The notes under the pieces were generated by a model. The model was not told the origin of the DNA and searched no databases. It saw only the letters and a list, made by a program, of their open reading frames with translations. Both the position numbers and the translations under genes were made by a program. A stretch of DNA of 64,000 nucleotides, taken from assembly GCA_022113835.1 (NCBI GenBank), contig JAILWY010000018.1:8843001-8907000 (forward strand), given 5' to 3'. Each line of letters opens with the position of its first letter. Position 1 is the first letter of the stretch. Below are positions 14,269-25,614 of this stretch, piece by piece. The DNA is from Atopsyche davidsoni. Taxonomy: Eukaryota; Arthropoda; Insecta; Trichoptera; Hydrobiosidae.

Positions 14269-17200
14269 TTAATATCTGTTGTAGAAAGTATTGGTACTAT
14301 ACGTTGTGTCAGGAGTATTGAAGCCGTTGGAAGTCTTCCAGTCATTTGTGGTGTGGTAATCTCGGATAAAGTAGTCATTGGTTCTCTTGTCACCGATTGT
14401 TTTTGTGTACTCGCGAGGAGTGAAATCCTTAGTGGTCAGGAAATCAGTGGTCTTCAATAAATGCCGGGGAGTGACGCCTTTGCTTGGCCTCAAATCGACA
14501 GTATTTAGCATACCGTGGAATGTTGTATAATCATTATTCAAATAATCGTGAGTATCTCGGGTGTCCATGAAGTTGCGGGTATTGGTGAAGTCCTTTGTGA
14601 AGTCACGAGTGTTGAAGAAAGTATTTTTTGTTTTGTCGTCTGTTGTAAATAAGTTGTGGGTATTTGTGAAGTCCTTGGTGAAATCACGAGTGGTGAAGTC
14701 TGTATTTCTCATATCGTCGCCGGTGGTAAAAAACTTTCGCGTGTTGGTGAAATCACGAGTGGTAAAGTCATTATTCTTTGTAAAATCGCCGGTAGTGAAA
14801 AAGTTGCGAGTATTTGTGAAGTCCTTTGTGAAATCACGAGTATTGAAGCCAGTTGACTTCCAAAAGTCACCGGTTGTGGTGTCAGTCTTAATGTGAGTGA
14901 TCTTCACGTCAGTCATGTACATGTTTTTAGTGAAGAACTCGCCTCTGTTGATAAAACGATCGAAGGGGAACCCGAGAGGAATGTCTTCGAGGTAACGACC
15001 GCCAGTTCCAACCCCTGTGCCGAAAGCAGTAGAATATCCTGTTCCGTATGTAGTCTTAGCGGCTCTGTAGGGAGTGACAATCACGTAAAGTTGGAAGGTC
15101 ATACCTCCGACGGTACCCTTTGGCAGAGCCAAATGAAGAGGGAAGAGATTATGGCGCACGGTAGTATCGTATTTGAATTCATGACCTCCGAGAATGGAAT
15201 TAGTAAGCGTATCAAATAAGGTACGAGTATCCACAAAATCTCTGGTGAATTGAGTAAAGTCGGTGTTTCTTCTTGTGATCAAGTTGTTACCGGTCTTCAG
15301 GGTAGTCAAGAAAGTATCGATCTCAACAAAGTTATGCTTGTTATCATTGATATCTAAAAGACGTCCAAAGGTGTCGTACTTGGGTCCCAAGAAGATACGA
15401 ACGGTGGCATCGGTGCTGGTGGTGGATGCAACATCAATGTCAATTGTGAAGGTCTTGTGATTTAATCGCTTTTGGACTGAATAATATTTTATGTTAGTCT
15501 TTCCAGTCATAACCTTCTCATAGGTCAGAGAAATAGCGTTCGTAATATCGAAGTAGAACTTCTCGAAGTAAGTAAACAGTGGAGACACCTTCACGTCTCT
15601 CACTATAACTCCATCAAAGTTGAGCTCGTGTTTGGTGTATGACGGCAGCATGTTCTTAAAAAGATGGCAGTAGTGGACGAGTCGCTGGGTGAACATGTAA
15701 AACATGGGATCACGCAGGCAAGTGTGGGTGTTATCCAGGACAGACGGAACGTATTTGAAACTGCAACAAATAATGTCAATCCATTATAATCTAAGTACAA
15801 ATAAAAAAATATTACATTCTCAAAAATAAATAAACAGTACTTGTCATAAGTCATGGTAGCTCCACCTAGTACCATCTTAGCCACGACTGTCAAATGGTCG
15901 GTGTAACGGTAATCGCCGATGTCCTTGTTACCGAAAATGAAACGAACCAATGTGTCAAAGTCTTCAGCCTTGGTAAAGGTCAGTGTGGTCCCGTCGTACT
16001 GTAATAAAAAAATAAATGCTTTAGAGTAGGAATATCCAATGGCCATACGCTATCTCATCAAGTGACTGCAGTTGAACATACCAATGTGATGCCACCCTTG
16101 TAAATAGCGTCACGAATGCGCCTTTCGAAGTCAAAGATGGTTTGGAGATGGTATACGTTGGCCTCGGTGTCTAAATCATAATTGTACTCCCTACCAGACA
16201 CGGGGGTTCCAAATGCAGTGAGCATATTTGGGTTGAAGCCTTGCTTGATGGGTTTAGTCCATGAGAACCTCGGGATAACGCCGAGCCCGTTGCTGAGCCT
16301 CTCCATGTAGTATCGAGCCAGAAGCTGCTGGTGCACATAGAAATTCAGCTCTCCGCGCCTATCCTTGTACAACCCTAATTCTTTGCGAGTCATCCAGAAC
16401 GGATAGTCCATGTTAAAGAAAGTATAATAGGTACTGAGAGTAACATCGTGAGTGAAATATTTCATCTTCATCTCCAAATCGTTGACATCAAAGTTCCTGG
16501 AGAAATGGTCTTCAATGAAAATGGAGTTATCATTGTAGGTCACTCGGTTTTCAGTGTTCTTCGTGTTCATGAAGTTCTTGATTCCCATATGTTCAATGGC
16601 AGTGGCCCGGTGAAGAACATCTGCTCCGACAAAGTCAAAGGGGTAAACTTCATACATTGGAGGAGTGATCAACCCGAGGCAATCCTTACGGTGCATAATG
16701 GCCACGTTGAATGTGTAGACGAATAGACCCATGTTCACGTACTCGCGAGCCCAACAGGCGGTTCTGAAGAATGTTTCAAAGTCCTTGGCATAGAAGAACA
16801 AGTTGAAGAGTGCCATGGCTTCTTCTCTCTGCTTGTTGCACGTCAGAGTGAAGGTGGTGGTGAAAGGCGTCAGGCCGTACCTCATAAAGGACACGTACTT
16901 GTCAATTACTTCGGGCTATAATGAAAATAATGCACATTAATTGAATGTCGAGTTTTATAAGTTTGGATTAATGGATTTCATTTGATCTTTTTGACATACC
17001 TTGACGAAGCTATCAACATGGTCAACGAAGTTCCAGTTTTTAAGAATATTTATGTACTCCGTCATAAATTTATCCTCGAGGGTGTTACCGGTGAATTCGG
17101 GTAACGTTTTCATGTTGGAAATTTTGGTCATTCTGGTTACATGGTTCATCAGGAAGAATACTCGGTATTGCTTGATTAAGAACTTGGAATCCACTAAAGA

Positions 17201-17365
17201 CAGAACATTATCTGGTTTATAGGTTTAATTGTATGCAACACATATGTAGTTTATGAGAGAATAAGTTGATGATGACTTACCAACAGTGTCCCGGTGAGTA
17301 ATTGTGGGCAGAACCGTGGCCTGCGCCAGGGCCAGGCCGGCGACCAGGAAAAAAAGGAACTTCAT
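14269..17365 (-). CDS. Gene B: hexamerin with Thr/Asp/Phe-rich extension
   Basis: Predicted secreted storage protein of 920 aa. Coding exons: 17365-17281, 17193-17000, 16915-16082, 15998-15841, 15760-14269 (2763 nt, in frame; phases 1, 0, 0, 2 as in A). Signal peptide MKFLFFLVAGLALAQA. The M domain has the Tyr/Phe-rich, copper-free site TYYTFFNMDYPFW and MERLSNGLG. The C domain has FLGPKYDTFGR, LPKGTVGGM and GFPFDRFI. After it comes an extension of about 200 residues rich in T, D, F and N, containing four imperfect 23-27-residue repeats of the type NTRDFTKDFTNTRNFF, then a Thr/Asn-rich end with no repeat. Long aromatic and hydroxyl-rich extensions at the same point link B, C and A as one subgroup. 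Near-identical to gene C. I do not assign a species-specific hexamerin name. Confidence 0.9.
14556..14847 (-). repeat. Thr/Asp/Phe repeats in gene B extension
   Basis: Four imperfect coding repeats, core FTTRDFTKDFTNTRNFF, of about 27, 23, 27 and 26 residues. The same block is at 20605-20897 in gene C. Confidence 0.8.
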
Positions 17366-17388
17366 GTTGTCCTCTGAGGGAGTGTGCA

Positions 17389-17421
17389 ACTGACTTCCCA
17401 GAGGTTTGCCTGCTATTTATA
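17389..17421 (-). promoter_or_regulatory. Core promoter of gene B
   Basis: TATAAATAG at 17413-17421 and an arthropod-type TCAGT initiator at 17389-17393, with the initiator A 30 nt from the TATA box. The implied 5' UTR is about 25 nt. Gene C has the same pair. Confidence 0.8.
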
Positions 17422-19436
17422 TTCGTTTGTAAATCACAATATCGATTTACAGTGTCATAGGATATCATTGAAACGGTAGCCAATCTTCATTATTGCATAT
17501 ATCACAATATGTTTTTTGATAGCCTTTTTTGGCCAAAAATATTTTTATTGATTATTTTCATATAAAAAACGAGCCTTTTTGTGTTATTTTTTCAGGTGTA
17601 TACTTATTGGAAATTTTAACAACTAAATTTATCAGTATTTTTATTGTTAATCCAACATGAAATTCTTTTACTCGACTTGTTTCACCATTAAAAATTCCAC
17701 AGAAGATTCTGTCAAAAATATTGAATCTAATACTAACATCCTTTTTATTGTAGTTGATACCTTTTACAATAAACAATAGAAATATTTCTGATTTGATGGT
17801 TTATATACGATGTGCTTATGAAATTTGTCAATTTCAAAATACCCCTATTTATTTTAGTTTTAATCTCATTAATATTTAAATTAAAAGGAGTTGTTGTTTA
17901 TATTTTGCGGCTAAATTTAGTTTTTCGGTACTCAATGTTTTGTATTATGACATATACCGACATGTATCTATCTATATAAGCTTTCCTGATTTGGATGTTT
18001 TTTTTTTCATTGTTATAAATTTAGTCGAGGTAGACTTGGTTTTATTATATTTTTAATAGGTAAAATACACATTAGAACGAAAAGTTAATATTTAAAATAA
18101 AAAATATTTTTATAAAATATACAAATATTTTATTTTTATTTTTATAAAAAAATATAAAGATTGTAGATGGTAGGTACCTTCTTTTAAACTAAATGAAATA
18201 ATTTATAGTAATTACATAAAATAATTGAAAATCAAACATCATTTAAAGTAAACCGTAAATTTTTTAATTATATTTTATTAATATTAATATGCTTGGACCA
18301 TTGCTAATATCACGACACTCCAATGCAAAATGTTTAAGAGAGTACTATTTATGTTCGAGTAAAAGATACCCTCTGATAACAACACATCTTTATTTTAGTT
18401 TGAATTCTGCCATTCTAAGGTCAAACGAAAGACATGACTTTTATCGTATGTATATTAAAAAAGCGCAACTCTTGGACACACCTTGTGCATTTTATGTAAG
18501 ATGCAAGCGCTGCGACCAGTTATAGCGCTTTAACCCAGCAGCTCAAATTTAACTACTCGGCTACATAACAACTTTAATATAAATAAAAATTTAAAGTCCA
18601 AACCAAATTTTGAGCATCTTATTCTCAAAATGTTTGCTAGAAGGGATGAATAAATAATATATCTTGACCCATGCAACTAAAACTGATTCGGTTAAAAAAT
18701 GATTGCAAAGTTGTCAAAAACGTCGCACGGATTTTATAAAATGCTAATTCTCAATTGAACAACCCAAAATTGTGGGAAACTAGAAAAAACTGTAAATGAA
18801 TAATACGTAAATTTTATATGAATAAATAAAAATACTGAATAACACTCGCATTAACTAATTGATGATTTAACTTTTGGTGCTATTTATTTAACGTGATTAA
18901 CGCCAATTTTATTAGTCTTTTAGGTGCAAACACCAGAGGCGAACTGTCCATAGAAACCGAATAGCCCGATCTGTCCTGCATTTTTTGTGAATTTCAAATA
19001 ATTTTTCCAAAATGTTAATCTTGGATATTAGTTTAAAACCACACATTAATTTTAAAATTGAATTTCCACACAATTTTCAACTAAAGAAATGCTCATAAGC
19101 ATACCCTTTCTTGCTCCATTTAGTATTTTTACATTGAACCACCTCCACGAATGCCTGTGATGTTTTGGCAATAAATACATCGGTTATTCAAATCCAAATT
19201 AATTGACAATCACAAATGTACATTTCAACCGAAATAGAAGGAAGCCGCCTTTTCATTTGTCTTGCCTGTATTTTGTGCTATTTATTGTCTGCCCGCACAG
19301 ATTAATGCTCTGCGGCAATTATTTACTGAGAGCTGTCAGCCGATGGAATTTGTCTGATGCATTAGATATTTTAGATGTTTTACCAGCATGACACTGATAT
19401 TTTTAATAAATTCATATTGAAATAGGATAATATATA

Positions 19437-19480
19437 ATATTTTCGACAGAAAGTACTTGGTTAAATTCTATTATTTTTAT
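19437..19480 (+). repeat. Solo copy of the GACAGAGAGTACTTGG motif
   Basis: Diverged copy (GACAGAAAGTACTTGG) of the motif that heads the hairpin elements at 29251 and 61303, without the hairpin. Confidence 0.5.
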
Positions 19481-20293
19481 TTAATTATAATTGAACAAGG
19501 CACATTATTTTCACGACAAACGAAATAAAGGAAAATATTCAAATATTAAAGAAAATGTTTTCATATCTTGGTTTTAAAATAGTGTTCACAGTAAATCTTT
19601 TCGATTTATTATAAGATCGGAATCCTAAATATTATAACGAAGAATACTCTAAATTTAATTATTTATCTCATTGATCAAACATTGTTGTCTTAAGATTTCA
19701 AGATTTTGTAAATTTATGTCTATTTTTTTCGTATTTATCATTAAATTAAACAGACTTTGATTAAAAGGCGTAACTACACGGCCATGATAAGTCTTGCCAT
19801 AGTAAGCCACAAACCCATATTATTGATATTCTTAATATATCTAAATATAATTTTAAAAAATTACATATTCAAGCATTCTCGTTATTTTAATTACCATACT
19901 ACATAAAATAACTTAAAGAATTTCAGATAACAACGTTTTTCACTAAATCAAATCAGTTTCCAAAAGAATTAAACATTTTTAATGCATAAAAGGCTGAATC
20001 ATGTCATGTATGGGTATTTCGATAAAAGAAAAATGATATGTATCGTTTGCAATATTTATTATGTTCAAATAAATTATTTGGGGGAAATATATGAACCAGC
20101 ATATCTTCTCAGTATAAATAAATAAAAATGGATAAAACTTAAAAGTTGACAGATTAATTTCTAGCTTATAACTTTGTAAAGCAGAACAGTCACGATGATT
20201 GAAAACCATAGAATCTGAAAATACGGCAAACATAATATCCGTAATGAAATTGATGTTTAAATGGTTTGACATACTTCATAAATATATATTTAT

Positions 20294-20411
<118 letters not shown>

Positions 20412-20514
20412 CTCCATGTGTATGGTTGTGTAATGCGGAGTGTAAATGCTAAGAAAAATCACACATAAGGATAAATGAAAAAAAAAAAACAATAGTTAGC
20501 TTGCAACAAAAAGA

Positions 20515-20520
20515 TTTATT
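20515..20520 (-). terminator. Poly(A) signal of gene C
   Basis: AATAAA on the minus strand, about 72 nt past the stop of gene C. It lies outside the part homologous to B, so it was acquired from new flanking DNA. Confidence 0.5.
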
Positions 20521-20591
20521 ACCAACATTAATAAATATTCCTAACAAAGAAACTTGTAAGTGGTTGTAAACCACAAAGATCTCCCCCTTGA

Positions 20592-23415
20592 TTAATCTGT
20601 CTTAACGTGAGTATCCATGAAATTGTGGGTATTGGTGAAGTCCTTTGTGAAGTCACGAGTGTTGAAGAAAGTATTTTTTGTTTTGTCGTCTGTTGTAAAA
20701 AATTTGTGGGTATTTGTGAAGTCCTTGGTGAAATCACGAGTGGTGAAGTCTGTATTTCTCATATCGTCGCCGGTGGTAAAAAACTTTCGCGTGTTGGTGA
20801 AATCACGAGTGGTAAAGTCATTATTCTTTGTAAAATCGCCGGTAGTGTAAAAGTTGCGAGTATTTGTGAAGTCCTTTGTGAAATCACGAGTATTGAAGCC
20901 AGTTGACTTCCAAAAGTCACCGGTTGTGGTGTCAGTCTTAATGTGAGTGATCTTCACGTCAGTCATGTACATGTTTTTAGTGAAGAACTCGCCTCTGTTG
21001 ATGAAACGATCGAAGGGGAACCCGAGAGGGATGTCTTCGAGGTAACGACCGCCAGTTCCAACCCCTGTGCCGAAAGTAGTGGAATATCCTGTTCCGTATG
21101 TAGTCTTAGCGGCTCTGTAGGGAGTGACAATCACGTAAAGTTGGAAGGTCATACCTCCGACGGTACCCTTTGGCAGAGCCAAATGAAGAGGGAAGAGGTT
21201 ATGGCGCACGGTAGTATCGTATTTGAATTCATGACCTCCGAGGATGGAATTAGTAAGCGTATCAAATAAGGTACGAGTATCCACAAAATCTCTGGTGAAT
21301 TGAGTAAAGTCGGTATTTCTCCTTGTGATCAAGTTGTTACCGGTCTTCAGGGTAGTCAAGAAAGTATCGATCTCAACAAAGTTATGTTTGTTATCATTGA
21401 TATCTAAAAGACGTCCAAAGGTGTCGTACTTGGGTCCCAAGAAGATACGAACGGTGGCATCGGTGCTGGTGGTGGATGCAACGTCAATGTCAATTGTGAA
21501 CGTCTTGTGATTTAATCGCTTTTGGACTGAGTAATATTTCATGTTAATCTTTCCAGTCGTAACCTTCTCATAGGTCAGAGAAATAGCGTTCGTAATATCG
21601 AAGTAGAATTTCTCGAAGTAAGTAAACAGTGGAGACACCTTCACGTCTCTCACTACAACTCCATCAAAGTTGAGCTCGTGTTTGGTGTATGACGGCAGCA
21701 TGTTCTTGAAAAGATGACAGTAGTGGACGAGTCGCTGGGTGAACATGTAAAACATGGGATCACGCAGGCAAGTGTGGGTGTTATCCAGGACAGACGGAAC
21801 GTATTTGAAACTGCAACAAATAATGTCAATACATTATAATCTAAGTACGAATAAAAAAATATTCCATTCTCAAAAATAAATAAACCGTACTTGTCATAAG
21901 TCATGGTAGCTCCACCTAGTACCATCTTAGCCACGACTGTCAAATGGTCGGTGTAACGGTAATCGCCGATGTCCTTGTTACCGAAAATGAAACGAACCAA
22001 TGTGTCAAAGTCTTCAGCCTTGGTGAAGGTCAGTTTAGTCCCGTCGTACTGCAACAAAAAGTGAAAGCTAAAGTAAGAATATCCAATGGCCATACGCTAT
22101 CTCATCAAGTGACTGCAGTTAAACATACCAATGTGATGCTGCCCTTGTAAATAGCGTCACGAATGCGCCTTTCGAAGTCAAAGATGGTTTGGAGATGGTA
22201 TACGTTGGCCTCGGTGTCTAAATCATAATTGTACTCCCTACCAGACACGGGGGTTCCAAATGCAGTGAGCATATTTGGGTTGAAGCCTTGCTTGATGGGT
22301 TTAGTCCATGAGAACCTCGGGATAACGCCGAGTCCGTTGCTGAGCCTCTCCATGTAGTATCGAGCCAGAAGCTGCTGGTGCACATAGAAATTCAGCTCTC
22401 CGCGCCTATCCTTGTATAACCCCAATTCTTTGCGAGTCATCCAGAACGGATAGTCCATGTTAAAGAAAGTATAATAGGTACTGAGAGTAACATCGTGGGT
22501 GAAATATTTCATCTTCATCTCCAAATCGTTGACATCAAAGTTCCTAGAGAAATGGTCTTCAATGAAGATGGAGTTATCATTGTAGGTCACTCGGTTTTCA
22601 GTGTTCTTCATGTTCATGAAGTTCTTGATTCCCATATGTTCAATGGTAGTGGCCCGGTGGAGAACATCTGCTCCGACAAAGTCAAAGGGGTAAACTTCAT
22701 ACATTGGAGGAGTGATCAACCCGAGGCAATCCTTACGGTGCATAATGGCCACGTTAAATGTGTAGACGAATAGACCCATGTTCACGTACTCGCGAGCCCA
22801 ACAGGCGGTTCTGAAGAATGTTTCAAAGTCCTTGGCATAGAAGAACAAGTTGAAGAGTGCCATGGCTTCTTCTCTCTGCTTGTTGCACGTCAGAGTGAAG
22901 GTGGTGGTGAAAGGCGTCAGGCCGTACCTCATAAAGGACACGTACTTGTCAATTACTTCGGGCTATAATGAAAATAATGCACATTAATTGAATGTCGAGT
23001 TTTTATAAGTTTGGATTAATACATTTCATTTGATCTAATTTTGACATACCTTGACGAAGCTATCAACATGGTCAACGAAGTTCCAGTTTTTAAGAATATT
23101 TACGTACTCCGTCATAAACTTATCCTCGAGGGTGTTACCGGTGAATTCGGGTAACGTTTTCATGTTGGAAATTTTGGTCATTCTGGTTACATGGTTCATC
23201 AGGAAGAATACTCTGTATTGCTTGATTAAGAACTTGGAATCCACTAAAGACAGAACATTATCTGGTTTATAGGTTTAATTGTATGCAACACATAAGTAGT
23301 TTATGAGAGAATAAGTTGATGATGACTTACCAACAGTGTCCCGGTGAGTAATTGTGGGCAGAACCGTGGCCTGCGCCAGGGCCAGGCCGGCGACCAGGAA
23401 AAAAAGGAACTTCAT
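20592..23415 (-). CDS. Gene C: tandem copy of gene B with shortened tail
   Basis: Predicted secreted storage protein of 829 aa. Coding exons: 23415-23331, 23243-23050, 22962-22129, 22048-21891, 21810-20592 (2490 nt, in frame). The first four exon lengths equal those of B exactly and I count only about 13 amino-acid differences before the tail. Signal peptide, copper-free M domain and C domain are as in B. The Thr/Asp/Phe repeats are present, but homology stops near 20604, at the end of the fourth repeat: the protein ends FMDTHVKTD and lacks the last 91 or so residues of B. The TATA box and initiator are conserved and the frame is open, so it may be functional, but the missing end could also mark a partial duplicate on its way to decay. 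Confidence 0.87.
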
Positions 23416-23438
23416 GTTGTCCTCTGAGGGAGTGTGCA

Positions 23439-23471
23439 ACTGACTTCCCAGAGGATTGCCTGCTATTTATA
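23439..23471 (-). promoter_or_regulatory. Core promoter of gene C
   Basis: TATAAATAG at 23463-23471 and TCAGT at 23439-23443, the same spacing as in gene B. Confidence 0.8.
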
Positions 23472-23574
23472 TTCGTTTGTAAATCACAATATCGATATAC
23501 AGTGTCATAGAATGTCATTGAAACAGTAGCCAATCTTCATTATTGCATATATCATAATTACATTGTCTGATAAC

Positions 23575-25516
23575 TTTCATTGAAAAAAAATATATATATG
23601 TAAGCAATTCATAATTCCATATTCTATGTTAATTAATTGACAGATTTTTGACAATGTCATTTTTTTAAATTAGTCAAATATATAATCATAAGTATAATAA
23701 TAATGACTTTTCCTTCTTCGTATTTTGGTATATTTTTCATCTTTTAAAGCTTGATGATTTATAATAATTATAATTATTTTTAGTAAATCTTGTATTAATA
23801 TTAAAACCCCAACTTAAATTCCTGCAAAATTATTATTTATATCAAAGTTTTTTTTTAACTTGATTTATTTAATAACAATTAGTACTTGATGGTTATGTTA
23901 CTTTAATTTTCAAATCGTTACTTAAATATATGTGGTATCTACCACGTTGAGCAATAATAACTCCGATTATGTCTCGTAAATTACTCATGTCATTATTAAA
24001 AAATAATTTATGCGCTATAAAGAATGATAAAAGTTCTGTGCGTTTTATAACCGACAAAAAAGTGAGTCACCTTCAAGTAATTCACCTTTGATATTTTAAT
24101 ATAATTATTAAATCCAAAACTTAATTGTTTCTTTTCTTCTGTTTCATTCTAATAATTAATAAAACATTGCTTGCCCTAAAGTATACTTCAAACAATATTT
24201 TTTTTACATTTTATTAATTTAATTACTTTTTTTGCAATTTACAGTTAGCAAATTACAAGTTTGAGGGCGATTGGAGGTTATTGCAATTTTTAAGCAAATA
24301 TAATACATAACACATTTAAAAACAATATTATTTAACGTATGTTGCATACATGTGAGACGTGGTGAAATTTAAAAAGAAAGCCCACCGTAGATAAATAGTT
24401 TATTATAATTACGCCTTCAGGTAGATGATTGACCTACTGTGAGGGTTTAGTTAATCCGGCATGTTCCCTCGGGCTTTGATTCGTGGTTTTAGGCACTAAT
24501 GAGGTCCTAAGTGACAAGTTTCAACCCCTACTTGAAATAAGTCCCAGCAGTCCAGTAGAGGCTGCAACATGAGGATTCATACACAGGGAATGGAAAAAGC
24601 TGCAATCTGAATTTATATTCAATATGTATGCACCTCCAGATTGTATATTATATTATTTATTATTGAATTTACTTCATTGATTATTTTTGTTTGTGGTATA
24701 AATTCTTTTCATAATTACTTATTTTTAAAAATTATTTTGACTCTTTTTTTAATTTCATTATGCTTGTTTCTTATTTTATTTTATGTAGATAAGGGTAGCC
24801 TTAGGAAATGTAGAATAAAAAACTGCACAACTTTCTTATTACCACGAATAAATATACATATATTTTTTAATTATTACAAAATAAAACCGCCTGATTCCGG
24901 AATGGGTTTCCTAAAATGGTTTTTTCTCCATCGTACATTTTTGATATTTGCAAACGCTTCGATTCATCAAACAACTTACTTGACTTGAATTTTGAGAGAC
25001 GGCTTGTAATTGTTGGTTACTAAATTGAAATCCTAAATCTAAGCCCGGTAATTAACTCACTGAATTACGGTGTTAATATTTAGGTTATTAGGTTACAGAA
25101 TTATTAGGTTGAATCTTTTCATGGCTTCTATCATTGCATTTTTTTTAGAAACAACTTTTATCTTAATATCAATTGAATGAACATTTGATACTTTTAAATT
25201 GTCAAGCCGAAAAACAGCTTAAAACATACATGTTTTAAGTTAATTTTATAAAAAAAAATAAACTGAAGTCATGTGATTGTTCTTTATGAATTATATTAAA
25301 ATATAGTGTTTACATTAATCTCAATAAATTTTTAACTTAAGGTATTGTTTCTAACAGTACTAATTTGTGATAGTAGTTAGAATTTTAGAAAATAAAGCAA
25401 TACAAATATCCAAAAAAATATTGCCACTGTTATACGCATTTGAAAAAAAAACATTAAAACATTGAATGTATTCAATTAACGTATTAATTAAGTTTTATCG
25501 TTAAAAATAAAACATG
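23575..25516. other. Intergenic between genes D and C
   Basis: No gene recognised. A moderately GC-richer patch at about 24410-24570 resembles an old repeat but I cannot name it. The plus-strand frame at 24641-24988 is hydrophobic, AT-rich and unrecognised. Confidence 0.4.
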
Positions 25517-25531
25517 TTTATTGTCAAAATA

Positions 25532-25537
25532 TTTATT
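25532..25537 (-). terminator. Candidate poly(A) signal of gene D
   Basis: AATAAA on the minus strand. Two others lie at 25592-25597 and 25517-25522; any could serve. Confidence 0.4.
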
Positions 25538-25614
25538 ATGAGTTATTTACAATTCAATTTATCAATATTGGTAAAATTATAAAATATCCTATTTATTATT
25601 ACAAAAATATAAAT

